NCBI GenBank assembly: GCA_028622995.1
Contig: JAJQJQ010000037.1
Span: 62,001-126,000 of the forward strand
DNA from: Panagrolaimus kolymaensis
Taxonomy: Eukaryota > Nematoda > Chromadorea > Rhabditida > Panagrolaimidae
Direction of reading: 5' to 3'
Length of the DNA stretch: 64,000 nt
A program made the translations under genes and the position numbers. Position 1 is the first letter of the stretch. Each line of letters starts with the position of its first letter. Below the pieces are notes generated by a model. It saw only the letters and a list, made by a program, of their open reading frames with translations. It had not been told where the DNA came from and did no database searches. Positions 1 to 11,047 of this stretch are shown here, piece by piece.

Positions 1-435
1 GCTTCAAAATCATCGAAGTTTCAAACTGTAACAATTTGTTTCCATATCTCAGGTGGAAGGAAAGCAAGCTTCTGGGAAAAAAATTAAACGAGAGTCAAAC
101 ATGAAGAACGCTTACACTCGCGTTTTTTTAATTCGCGTCTGCTTTCATTGCTTTTTTGTTGTTGCTTTTTCGATCATTCTTCAAATTTTTTTTGATCATC
201 CTCTGCATCTTTTATTTTGCTCCTAGAAAAAAATTGGACCTTGCTCTTCTTTAATTAATTCATCTAGGTTTTTGATCAATTTGTATCCATTTTTTGATTA
301 TTTCCTGCCCAATTTAGCTTTTTTCATTATTATGCTTTCACTTTTATTATGTTATTTAGCTTTTTGTGTATGATATAGCCAATACTTTGCCGTGCATTTA
401 TACTGTTAATTTGTGATTTTAATTCATCTCTTTTT

Positions 436-437
436 AG
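436..437 (+). promoter_or_regulatory. candidate trans-splice acceptor of the Argonaute gene
   Basis: A pyrimidine-rich tract ending in TTTTTAG lies 28 bp upstream of the ATG at 466 with no matching upstream coding exon. In nematodes this arrangement is the usual site for spliced-leader addition. It also explains why the in-frame TTG further upstream is not the start. This is inference from position and motif only. Confidence 0.55.
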
Positions 438-465
438 TAATTTGCTTACTTCTCATCTACTAACT

Positions 466-3400
466 ATGGATGGTTCTTATGGTCCTCGTGGCGGTTATCA
501 AGCTAATGGTCGTGGTGGCAATCAATATGGTAACCGTGGTGGTAATCAATATGGTGCCCGAGGTGGTAATCAAGCTGGTGGTCGCGGTGGTAATCAAGGT
601 GGTGCTCGTGGAGGATATGGTGGTCGTTCTGAAGCAACCTATTCAACTATCAACCAAGTGCCACCTGCAACGACGTTGAGCTTTAATGAATGTATCAACC
701 CTCAAATTTATGCTGGTGGGTCAGAAGTTCTAATCAACTCGTATGGCATTCGTCTTCCTACTCGTGATGTTACTCGATATGAGCTGAAGTTCTATGCTGT
801 TAGAGGTCCATCAGAAGTTCCAAGATATTATGATCTTTCAGAAGTTGAAAAATCTGAGTAAGTTCCTTTTTAATTTCTTTTTATTTATTTATTACGATCC
901 TTCTTCTTTTAGAGTCATGGCAAGCGTCCGTCGTAATTGCATTACCAGGCTTTATGATCTTTTGTTTCAACAACATGGTGCGTACTTTGAATTCAATAAA
1001 GTGAATCCTGATGGCTCACCTCAACATATCTATGCTTATGATCGTTCAAGTATCTTCTTCTGTTCTTTAAACATGAAGCCACGTGATGATAATGATCCTT
1101 TTGAACTTGACATCGTAAGTTGCATCTCTTGTGCTGTTAGGAAGTTATAAATCCTCTTTTTAGGTAAGGCTCAATGCCGAAGTTTTTGGTACGCTTAGTA
1201 TGCCTCGAAAGGTTTTCGCAACTCTCAAATCACCCCATCTTTTGCACTTTGATGGAAATGTTGAACCTGAAATTATGGAATCTTATTTGGACATCCTTTT
1301 CTGCCAATATCAACATGATATGTAAGTTTGGCTTGCTTTCATCCGAAATTACACTGTATTTTTTCATTTTTAGGCTTAATGAGTTTGTCAAATTTGGTCC
1401 TAAGGTTTATGATCTTCAAAGCAGACATGATTTGGGTGGTATGATTGAGCTCAAAGATGGTCATTCTAAAAGTGTTCGATACTCCAAGGATGATTCAACT
1501 GCTAAACTCATTGTTGATGGTAAATTATCTCCATTTTACACTGCTGTTTATATGCTTCCATTCATTAATGGTGCGTTTGGATATGGTCCTAATGAAGATT
1601 GGCTTCATCCTGAAGTTCTCCAAAATCTTATGCATTTGAAAGGCATCTTTGTTCGAACTGCTCACAAACAATCAAATGAAGTCTTCAAGATTCATGGGTT
1701 CACTCAAAAATCTGCTGCACAAACTCAATTTAAATATCAAGACCAACAAATCGATGTTCCAACGTACTTTAAAAATGTTTATGGATTTGATATGCAGTTT
1801 CCTCATTTTCCACTGGTTATCAAGAAATTCCGTGGTGAAGATACTTATTATCCTATGGAATGTTTGAGGGTTCAACAAGGTCAAAAGATTCAAAGAGAAA
1901 AGATGGATCAACAACAAGAAGCCAATATGATTCGTCTAGCTCAACGTGCACCTTTGGCTCTTATGGAAAATATCACCAATCAAAAACAACGAGCTCATCT
2001 GTTTGACGCTGATTCATACATTCAAGCTGCTGAAGTTGGTATCAATCCTGATATGGACAAAGTTTCTGCAACAATCGTGCCTGCTCCAATGATTATTTAT
2101 GCATCCTGTGGTAAGAAGATTAATTTCGCTGAATGGTCTGCTTCTGGTAATGATTCATTTGTTTATCCTGCAACCATCAATGCTTTTATTGTCTTCTATT
2201 ATCGAGTTGATGAAAGACAAGTTCGGTGAGTATTTTTGTTTTATTTCATAACATATCTTACTCAACATTTTTCAGTGAGTTTGTTGGTAATCAACTTATT
2301 TCTCGTGCAAATAAACTTGGAATGGAGCTTGGAGTACATGGACATGCATATCATCAACTCTATGATAAAGACCTTACGCTTGAAATTATTACCGGATATG
2401 TTGAAACGTACCATGTTGAAAACTCTTGTACTTACGCTATGTTCTTTGGTGATGCTCCTGGCTTACATGATTTGATCAAAGCTACTGAAGTCAAAACTGG
2501 TGTAGCAACTCAACAAATCATGCCCAAAACTCTTACAAAAGCTGGTGGTGCTACTTTTACAAACATTATTCAAAAGATAAATCCTAAGAATGGCGGCTTC
2601 AATCATTACTTTCAACAAGCACAACCATGCCAATTGCAAGATGGGAGAACTTTTGATCTTTTGTAAATTTAATTTTAACCATTAATTATAGTTTTAAATT
2701 TTGTTTTTCAGCAAGACTTACATGAAAGGAACTATGGTTATGGGCATCTTTGTGTCTCATCCTTCTCCTGGTATTAATGAAGATGAACTTCGAAAGTCTC
2801 CATCTGTTGGTGGCTATGCTTACAATACTCATGATGAAGGCAACGTTTCTCGCGGTGGCTTCTTTTTTACCAAATGTTATGAAGAAGGTGACAAAGTTCG
2901 TAAAGATGGTTCAACTCCACTTGTTCGTAAAGTTGTTCTTGAAAAAGAATATCGGTATCCATTCAAAAATGCTCTCAAACATTATCATGATGCAAATGGT
3001 AAATATCCTCAACGTGTATTGGTCTATCGATTTGGTGCGTCTGATGGTGAATTCGCTAGAATCCAATCTCATGAAGCTATGGCTATGATCGGTGTTATGG
3101 GTGAAGTCGCTCATAATAATGTTCCAAGCCTTACCATCATTGGTGTTCGTCGTCAACATAACACTCGTCTCTTCAAACAACCACAAGAAATTGATCCTAA
3201 TGAAAAAGCTCCGAAACAAAATGTTATGCCTGGAACTTGTACCAAAGGTTATAATCCTCAAGATGTTGTTATGGTTCCTCATCGTGCTTTACAAGTAAGT
3301 CGTTTAATTACTTCATATTATATTTAATTTCTTAACTCTTTTAGGGATCAGCAAAGCCTACCATCTTTACAATGTTATTTACTGATGAACTTCAACAACC

Positions 3401-3644
3401 TTCTGAAGATGTTTACACCAATGTTACTCACGCTCTTTGTTATATGCATGAAATCGTCAGCTCTGCCATTTCTGTTCCTGCTCATCTTCGTAATGCTGAA
3501 CAAATGGCTAATCGTGGACGTCGGCTTTGGATCACTAAAGGCCATGAATTCTCTGCTGGTATGAATGATACTAATCTTCCTGCTATCTTTGAAAACGCTT
3601 CAGAACATCTCAATCCTCCAATTGAAACTCGTTACTGGGCTTGA
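466..3644 (+). CDS. Argonaute protein, WAGO-like, slicer residues lost, RGG-repeat N-terminus
   Basis: Seven exons: 466-857, 913-1114, 1164-1321, 1374-2225, 2276-2662, 2712-3294 and 3345-3644, giving 957 residues. All splice phases agree. Residues 1-55 are Arg-Gly-Gly-rich (repeats of GGNQYG-type units), the kind of tail that arginine methyltransferases modify and Tudor proteins bind. An N-terminal domain, PAZ (around YYPMECLRV), MID and PIWI follow. In MID the K-Q-K set that holds the guide 5' end is visible (LIK, ATQQ, KINPK), with His where AGO clade proteins have Tyr. In PIWI the DVTHP motif reads FVSHP (Phe677) and YRDG reads YRFG (Phe771), so two of the catalytic Asp are gone; the third His also appears replaced. 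The protein ends in RYWA. It probably binds small guide RNAs and silences without cleavage, as nematode secondary Argonautes do. A poly(A) signal AATAAA is at 3733-3738. Confidence 0.95.
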
Positions 3645-3738
3645 ACATGTACTAACTTATATTGTATTGTATTGTCTTGTAATATGTTTATATTATTTAT
3701 TCTGTAATTTTGTAAATCTTGTAAATTTTTGAAATAAA

Positions 3739-4585
3739 TTTATTAATTAATCTTCTTTTTGGTTTGATAGTGGAAAACAAATTTTGAAGCATTTCTTGTT
3801 TTTTTTATAGCGGCAGCGAAGACTTTGAAACCTTGCATTGCTTTTTTGAATTTGTCTTTAGAAAACTAAATCCTTCAATGGCAGAGAAGAATTTAAACTT
3901 AGGCAAGAATTCGTGAATCAAAGCTTATTTATTTTTTAGTTAGAAGATTTTCATAAACTTATTTGCTGATGATTGTCATATCTAAAAAAGTTTTTGCTTG
4001 TAATGCTTTTTTACAAATTTTGTTTTGGCGCCATTTTTTTGTTTTATTGTGGCTAAATGAAAAGTGACGTTTTTGTTTTTCAAGGTTTTGGTTGCTGGAT
4101 TGAATTTTGTGTTGGCTTTTGTTGATTCTTTCCTTCCATAATTAGTTCTTCTTTCTTTTTCTTTTTCAATAAAAGCATAAATACCTTTATTTGCATCTGT
4201 ATTAAATGTTGCACCATTAACTTGCTACAAAAGCTATCCACAAATTTCAGTTTCTCAATTTTGTTACTTTTCACGTTCAAAATTTTTCCATTTAACTTTT
4301 AATTGCTTTTTTTTTTGCGTGGCTAAACTTTTTATTCTCTTTTTTATTTAAAGAATATAAAATCCACGAAACAATATAAATTGTTCATTTGACTATGTAT
4401 GGCTTTTATTATATGCCAGAAGTTTTCTTTGCCATGTTGTTGTTCCCATGCCAACAACAGCCACATTTGTTTGCCATATTCACTCAAGCGACTAAACATT
4501 GCTTTTATAAACGTTCTGAAATTTTTTGCTTATTTTGTTGTTTTGTTTTTAGAATATTCAACGATATCTACGACAGAATAACTAA
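3739..4585. other. intergenic, AT-rich
   Basis: The stretch between the Argonaute poly(A) signal and the CFAP20 start holds no coding frame I can support. A TTTTTAG acceptor at 4551-4552, 34 bp before the CFAP20 ATG, may receive the spliced leader. Confidence 0.6.
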
Positions 4586-5400
4586 ATGTTTCATAATACA
4601 TTTCAAAGTGGTCTTCTTTCAGTGTTGTACAGTATCGGAAGCAACCCATTACAAATATGGGAGAAAACGGTAAGTCTTTGTTTTACTTTTCTTTAACTTT
4701 AATTCATAGTTATTTTTTAGGTAAAGAATGGACATATCAAACGATTAACAGATGATGAAATTCAATCATTAGTTATTGAAATAGCTGGTGCAAATGTTTC
4801 AACTTCTTATATTAGCTGCCCATTGGATTTGAAAAAAACGCTTGGAATCAAACTACCTTATTTTGTGATGGTTGTTAAGAATATGAAGAAATTCTTCACT
4901 TTTGAGATACAAGTATGCTTTTCAAAATGATTTCTATGGATTTAATCTTGTTGTTTAACGATGTGTTGGCGTTTCAGGTTCTCGATGATAAAGGAATCAA
5001 AAGAAGATTTCGTGCATCAAATTTTCAATCGTGTACCAGAATCAAACCTTTCATTTGTACAATGCCTTTAAAAATGGATGATGGATGGAATCAAATTCAA
5101 TTCAATTTAGCTGACTTTGTTCGCCGAGCTTATGGAACAGGCTATGTTGAAACTTTGAGGATACAAGTAAACTTTACATCTCTGTTGAATTTTAACGCTT
5201 CCATTGGTTTTTAGATTCACGCAAATTGTCGATTAAGAAGAATTTATTTTGCTGAGAAATTGTACAAAGAAGAAGAACTTCCACATGAATTCAAACTTTA
5301 TCTTCCTGTTCGAGCATCCAATGCATTACTGAACTCTGAAGCTGGTGGTGGTGGTTCATCGTCAACATCCGGATTAGATTCAATAACTGCTAATTATTAA
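4586..5400 (+). CDS. cfap20: cilia- and flagella-associated protein 20 (CFAP20/BUG22)
   Basis: Four exons, 4586-4669, 4721-4912, 4978-5166 and 5215-5400, encode 216 residues. The start is set by MFHNTFQSG, which matches the family N-terminus and is immediately followed by [12 protein letters not shown]. The rest follows the family very closely, including [36 protein letters not shown] and the C-terminal [15 protein letters not shown]20 is a microtubule inner protein at the axoneme inner junction and basal body, and is needed for stable cilia. In nematodes that means sensory neuron cilia. Vertebrate CFAP20 is about 193 residues; the extra length here is a Gly/Ser-rich tail of about 25 residues, unlikely to be structured. 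A poly(A) signal AATAAA is at 5535-5540. The gene converges on the transporter gene on the other strand, with 218 bp between the two stop codons. Confidence 0.97.
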
Positions 5401-5618
5401 AACCTTTTTTTATTATATGTATTTTATGATCTCATCATTTTTTCCGGGCTCAAATATTTATTGTTTATGTACATTTTTTATGAGTTTATTTTAGACAATT
5501 TTATAAAACCCGTTTTTTTACATGTACGTGATTTAATAAATCTGATTTAAATCCATTTTGATTACTGCAGCTCCAAATATTCATTATTTCTTTTTGACCT
5601 TTTTGGTCATTTTCTTTG

Positions 5619-7436
5619 TTATGCAATCAATATTTCTCTTTTAGGTGGTTTTTCTATGGCTTCTGTAATGCTGAGTTTATGTGGAGTTAGAGATGGCGAA
5701 TCAACGTTAAGCCATAAAGTGTGGTGATAGTTTTCGGCTTCTTTTGCGATCTGAAAATGGAACATAAAGTTATTGTATTGTATGGTTTTTGAATTGTTTA
5801 GTTTTGTGAAGCTGTCAATATCTCTTTAATGATCGAGATTTATGCAATCTGACTATGGTAAGCCACCTAAAGAATGGCGAGTTAAAAGAAAAGCTTACAA
5901 TTTTCTTATTTTTGAATCTTCGATATAACTTCCTCATGAAAAACAAAATCAATAGTGGCTTATCGGTGGTTAGCAAAATTGCGATGGGTTGGACAATTGC
6001 GATATCAACTTCAGGTTCAGGAAGTGAAAACATAAGCATAATTAATGCAATTCCAATATTTTGTATTCCTGTTTCTATTGCAATTGTAAGTCGATCGATG
6101 TGATTTTGTTTGAATAACCATGCAACTAAATATGCAATAAAATATCCACACCATGGTTGAATGCAAGCGCATGCAATGATTCTCCACGTGAAAAGATAAA
6201 AAACATAAGAATTTGCGTAACAACCAAATATTGTAAAAACTACGGTAGCAATCCAAGTTGCAACTTTGATAAAATTTCGACATTGATCCATTAAATGTCG
6301 TTTATAATGAATGAAAATCATACCAAGCGTAGCTGGAATGATTAAACTTGCAAGGGATTCAACGATAGATAGAAAAGGAATTTGAATTCGGTCATCAAAA
6401 AATGTTGAACCAAGGGTGTAAATCCATAATGGCATCATTGCTAAAAAAAGAAGCTGGTGTTAATCGAAAGGCTCAATTGAGATTTATCCATGAAAAATGG
6501 TCACCATGAAACCTACGATTTACTACTTACCCATAGCTCCAATAGTCTGTGTCAATGTCATCGCCACTGATAAATCCAAATTTCCATTGAATATGATAGT
6601 CCAAAATGATGATTTCCCTCCACCGGGAGAACATCCAGCAGCAAAAAGTGAAAACTGCAATGCTTTATCTTCAGCTGGTAAAATGGTTTTAGCTAAACCA
6701 AATGCAACTAAAGGCATAATTCCAAATTGACAGAAGAATCCCGTCAATGGACCTATAGGGCGTTTAAGAATTTCCCATATGCAATCAATGGAAAGTTGAG
6801 TTCCCATTAAAAATGTTACAAAAAATATGAATATTGTTGTGACAAGAGTAAAGGCTCGAGCAATCATGTGTTCGTAATCCGATCGAAGAATTGTAAGTTT
6901 GTACTGAAAGATTCTAAAAAAATAATTTTATAAATCAAAAATTAGTGGCACAGGAGCTACTAAAGCCGATATATTGCTTGGCAATTCGATGTTAGAAACT
7001 TACACTGAATCATTTATAACAACTTCCAATTCATTGAACCCTAAAAATTTAGCAAATACCACAACTTCCACGGTAGTCGTAAAATTATTTTCTTCTGAAA
7101 GTTGTATGATTGTTGTTTCATTTTCGGGGGAAATCACTTCACAATAATATGCATCTTTACATCGAAAAGTTACAACACTTTCATATGAATGATTGGAATA
7201 AAAATGAATTGGAATTGTTCTAAAAAATTTCTCTAATTCTTAAAATCCAAAGAAAATTTGAAAAACCTGTTTTGATTTGTTCTAAAATTTTCAATTCCTG
7301 AAGTTGATTTCATTAAAACTGAAATTGGAAATAAAGTTGCTTCAGTTTCAGAGACCATTGATAAAACTTCTTTATCACTAATACCATAACTTCCGAAAAT
7401 AAATAAAAATATGAAAAAGGTGTGAACGTTGTTCAT
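5619..7436 (-). CDS. SLC10-family sodium/bile-acid-type symporter with extracellular N-terminal domain
   Basis: Five exons read on the minus strand: 7436-7267, 7219-7004, 6913-6531, 6440-5899 and 5750-5619, giving 480 residues. Residues 1-20 look like a signal peptide. Residues 21-128 form a soluble, probably extracellular domain with N-glycosylation sequons (for example NHS, NFT). Residues 130-435 are a hydrophobic bundle with the SLC10 hallmarks: FAAGCSPGGGKS at about 219-230 (one Na+-site region), ASLIIPATLGM, and ETGIQNIGIAL at about 379-389 (the conserved Glu/Gln on the discontinuous helix). The cytosolic tail is about 45 residues. The long N-terminal domain makes it most like the SLC10A3/A5 (P3) type rather than the intestinal bile acid carriers, and the substrate cannot be told. 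The start is the only ATG ahead of the signal sequence. Confidence 0.93.
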
Positions 7437-7883
7437 TTTTTATTTATCGTTGTTAAAAGTCTCAAAAGTTCACAACCACCACCCGCAAAGCCAGTTAGTT
7501 ATAAATATTTTTATTCCATTCAATGAAAGTTAGTTTATATATGTATGAACATATAAAACTCATAAATCCGACATTATTACAGCCACCTCCATTTCTTTTT
7601 TTCTGTCTGACTAGAAAGGAAAGAGAATTATTAAATTAAATAAAAAGTGATGATTGTCGTTACATAACTGAATGAGAGAAAAATCGAATCGAGACAAGAA
7701 CTGTGAAGAAGAAAAAATGAGGAATATCCGAGACTCAAAAAAAAGTTTGAGTTTAGAGTTTTGTATTTTTTAAACTTGTTGAACACATACATATTTCTGT
7801 AAAAAAGAATGATTTAAATTTATTTATTTCCTTGAAAATTTCTAAACAAAGTGTAACAGTCGTAATCTAGAAAATACTGAATT
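7437..7883. other. intergenic
   Basis: About 450 bp separates two minus-strand genes. It contains the likely promoter or outron of the SLC10 gene and the 3' untranslated region of the VWA gene. No open frame or RNA gene is visible. Confidence 0.6.
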
Positions 7884-10420
7884 TTAACAACTCATAGCAT
7901 CAAATTCGGGAATGAGAGTTTTTGACAAATTAGTAAAAAGTGAACTGCGTGTTGCACCATTTCCATTGAGAACATGACCAGGTGCTTTGTTAGTTAAGGT
8001 TGACCAAAGCGTGGTTGCAATATTACTTTCATCAATAACATAAATATTAGCTCCTAATGTTGCAATCGAATTTACTATAGGCACTGCTTGTCCAACATCT
8101 TTAACAGCTCTAAAGCAGCAAAAAAAATTTTGTTAGGCTTAAACTTTTTAGTATACTTACTCCATTTCACCCATTAACAAAACTGCATAATTTTTGTAAA
8201 GTCCAGCAGTAATAACAGTTTGAAGGTTTGAAAGGATACTAAAAAATCTAATAAAAAACTGCGAAAACAAGTGTTGCAACAACATACGGCTGAAGATATG
8301 TTTTTCCGCCGTTAGGAAAATTAGCATCAGTCATAACATTAATGAAATCAGTAATAGTTTTATTAAATTCTGCAAAATTTAATAACTCAATTTTTTTATA
8401 AACTTCTTGAGCATAGAGTGCAAGACCAAAGCGTTGATTTACATTATGTTTTGTAGCAGACGCAATTTGTTGGGCTAATCGAAGAAATTGAACCTTAGAA
8501 TCTTGTCCGATTGCTTCACTTGATTCCTCTATAAAAATTAATGCAGAACATGCTGGTGGTTTGGTGCATGGATATGTGGAATCAATAAGATTAAGAATGC
8601 CACTTTCAGCTGCATCCAAAGATGGAAAAGCAAGTTGGGTTTTATTATCTAAAAGAATTTTCAAGTGTTCCAAAGCTTCTTGTTGATTTCCCCAGCTTCC
8701 GGGAGTTATTACACCAATTGGTAAATTAACATAATTTTCTAGTCGATGCAAGGCGTCTCGTGAAGCTTTAATGGTTGCCATAGAACTATAAAAAAAGGTT
8801 TGATTTGAACATAAGCTTCTTTACAAATGGTTTACACGTCATTAACAACTAATACTATAACTCGATTATCAAAAATGGAATTTTGTTTAAATTGATTATA
8901 AGCTACATTGAGGGCATCGGTTAAGCTGCTAATTCCTCCATCACCATAGGAAGTTGTATTATAAACTTGGGTGTAAAAATTATTTCTGCTATAATTACTC
9001 AATGGAAGTGTGACAATTGCATCATCAGCAAATTGAATAATGCCATATCGGGCAAATGCAGGATTATTTGGTGAAGCTTCATCAAAAAATGTAAATTGAT
9101 TAGCGACTTGAATCACAAAATCAGTAACATTCTAAAAAACAATAGTATTTTAAACAACATTATTTAAAAGAGGATTGCTAACATTATTATAAAAATCAGG
9201 GATAACACTTTCAGAACGATCAAGAATAAAAATTAAATCAAGGCTGACACAGCTATTATCTATAAAAAAAATTGGAGGAAGGATATTTTAATCATTCAAA
9301 ATATTTTATACTTACTATTTGAAGATTGCGTTGGTTTGGATGTGAATGCTAAAAAATAGTTTTTAATTGATCCATCTCTAATTATTTTTTATACTACTCA
9401 CCTGTTGAAGCTATTGTGGGTGTTGTTGATGCAGGGGCTAAAAAAGCTTTAATTTGTTTAATAAAAATTAAAAAACGTACTTGATGTTGCTTGGGTGAAT
9501 GGCGAAGATCCACAACCAACATTTACAAAATCTCCAAACAATTGTTGATTAGCGATTGAAATAAGGGAATTAAGATCATTACTACTTCGAATAATACGTC
9601 CTGGTTGATTTCCTGTTAGTGTTGTAAATAATCCAGTGCTATCTCCTGTTTCAGAAATATCCCATACATATATTAATGGATAATTATTTGCAATTTGTTG
9701 AGCCAATGACATTGCATTAGAGAGATCGCTAATGGTGCTAAAATATAAATACTATGGATAATGTAAAAAATTTTATAGTTTACGTTGTATCTCCTTGAAA
9801 GAACACAGCAATATTTGGGAATACTTGAGTAATATTAAGTAAATTTTGTAATGGGCTAAAATATGATATTTTATTGAAAATGAATTATTTTTATGTCACA
9901 TACTCAGTAAAATAGGCATTTCCCGGTTGAAAATTACAAGCATCGTTACTGAGAAATTGATTTAAAAGATATTGAAAATCTGCTTTATTTCCTCGACTTC
10001 TAACATCGCACCACGCATAATTACCACCAAAATCTCTAACACCCCAAGCATTAGCACCATCAGAAGAAATATTTGAAAGAAAATAATTGGCAAATTGGAA
10101 AACCTGTAAATTTATTTATTACTTTTTCATCTCCAAAAAAGGAAATTTATGACAATTCCATTGTCTTTAATTACCGATTCGATTTTTAGAAGTCCGGTTT
10201 TTGTTATTTTAGTTAAACTTACTGTATAATGTTTAGCACATTCAGATGAGTTAACTTCTTGGGCTATAAAAATGTAATAAGTACAGTTAGTAACTTGCGC
10301 GTGAACCGTATCACAATCGGTATTGGAAAATACATTTTTCTTCCCAGCTGGTAATAATAATTTATTGGCATAAGCAAAATGGTTTGCTATAAAAATGGTT
10401 AAAAGAAAATTAAAAAGCAT
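7884..10420 (-). CDS. secreted protein with three von Willebrand factor A-like domains
   Basis: Eleven exons on the minus strand (10420-10223, 10103-9904, 9855-9784, 9737-9481, 9437-9402, 9348-9316, 9259-9159, 9131-8836, 8785-8288, 8238-8161, 8109-7884) join in phase to 664 residues. Residues 1-16 are a signal peptide. A first VWA-like domain (about 25-240) lacks a recognisable metal site. A Thr/Ser/Pro linker (240-265) leads to a second VWA (about 270-470) that has DLIFILDRSES, so the DxSxS metal-binding motif is kept. A third VWA-like domain (about 475-664) has ALIFIEESSE at the same place, so its metal site looks degraded. There is no membrane anchor and no C-type lectin domain. Such proteins are common in nematodes as extracellular adhesion or matrix factors. 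One donor, GTTGTT at 9158, is weak but is required by phase. An acceptor at 10423-10424 sits two bases before the ATG, suggesting trans-splicing. Confidence 0.88.
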
Positions 10421-10422
10421 GA

Positions 10423-10424
10423 CT
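10423..10424 (-). promoter_or_regulatory. candidate trans-splice acceptor of the VWA gene
   Basis: On the minus strand a T-rich tract ends in TATAG, followed by TC and then the ATG at 10420. A longer in-frame extension starting at TTG exists upstream but lacks an ATG, so the acceptor plus ATG is the better start. Confidence 0.5.
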
Positions 10425-10742
10425 ATAAAAAATGACAATAAAAAAAAGGTAGCGCTCAAAAGTATTTATATAGGCTTTAAAGTTAATTTTTATCTGTTGT
10501 ATAAAACTCTTTAAAAGCTTCTAAAACTAACCTTTTGTAGTAAAAACATGGCGATATCATTATCATTCATATTTGTCTAACAAGGTGCGGCTTCAATTAA
10601 TTGGATTTTTTTTTTATTGTTTGTTAACGTCTCTAAAATTTCTTTTATTTCTTGATTTAAGTAGACAAAAAAACGTCATAATTAAAAGATGCGTTAAAAA
10701 AGGTAGTGTGCATAATATTTGATGATTTCTAAATTTAATTGT

Positions 10743-10750
10743 GTGAGAAC
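10743..10750. repeat. 8-bp target site duplication, left
   Basis: GTGAGAAC here is repeated exactly at 11040-11047 on the other side of the GC-rich element. It fits the hAT target consensus nTnnnnAn. Confidence 0.85.
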
Positions 10751-11039
10751 CAGGCCTCTTCCACGGGCCGGGTTTTGCCGGCCTGGCCCGGCCCGGCCCG
10801 TCTTGATTTCGGCCCGGCCCGGCCTGCGGCCCTTTTGGTTTAGGCCCGGCCCGGGCCGGGCCGCGGGCCGGCCCGTCAATTTTTTTTTTTGCCTTGGTAT
10901 TCCCTTTGATTTTTTTTCTTTTTTTAGAAAATGGTCGGCCTCGGCCCGGCCTGGCCCGTTCAAAAGTCGGCCCGGCCCGGCCCGCGGGCCAGGCCGGGCC
11001 GGGCCGGGCCGGGCTGGACGGGCCGAAGGAAGAGGCCTG
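10751..11039. mobile_element. GC-rich non-autonomous hAT-like element (MITE), 289 bp
   Basis: A very GC-rich island in AT-rich DNA. It begins CAGGCCTCTTCC and ends with the exact reverse complement GGAAGAGGCCTG, giving perfect 12-bp terminal inverted repeats that start with CAG. It is flanked by an exact 8-bp direct duplication, GTGAGAAC. TIRs starting CAG with 8-bp duplications of the form nTnnnnAn are the signature of the hAT superfamily. The interior is dominated by GGCCCGGCCC-type repeats in both orientations, so a single strand could fold into a strong hairpin. Long open frames cross both strands, but they are artefacts of low-complexity GC repeats. No transposase is encoded, so it would need one in trans. 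Confidence 0.88.
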
Positions 11040-11047
11040 GTGAGAAC
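11040..11047. repeat. 8-bp target site duplication, right
   Basis: Exact copy of the left GTGAGAAC, immediately outside the terminal inverted repeat. Confidence 0.85.

Noticed and set aside
442..465. Upstream extension of the Argonaute frame
   Set aside because: It begins with TTG, not ATG, and follows directly after a likely trans-splice acceptor; the ATG at 466 is the better start.
10421..10459. Upstream extension of the VWA protein
   Set aside because: It begins with TTG and crosses a T-rich acceptor; the ATG at 10420 gives a proper signal peptide.
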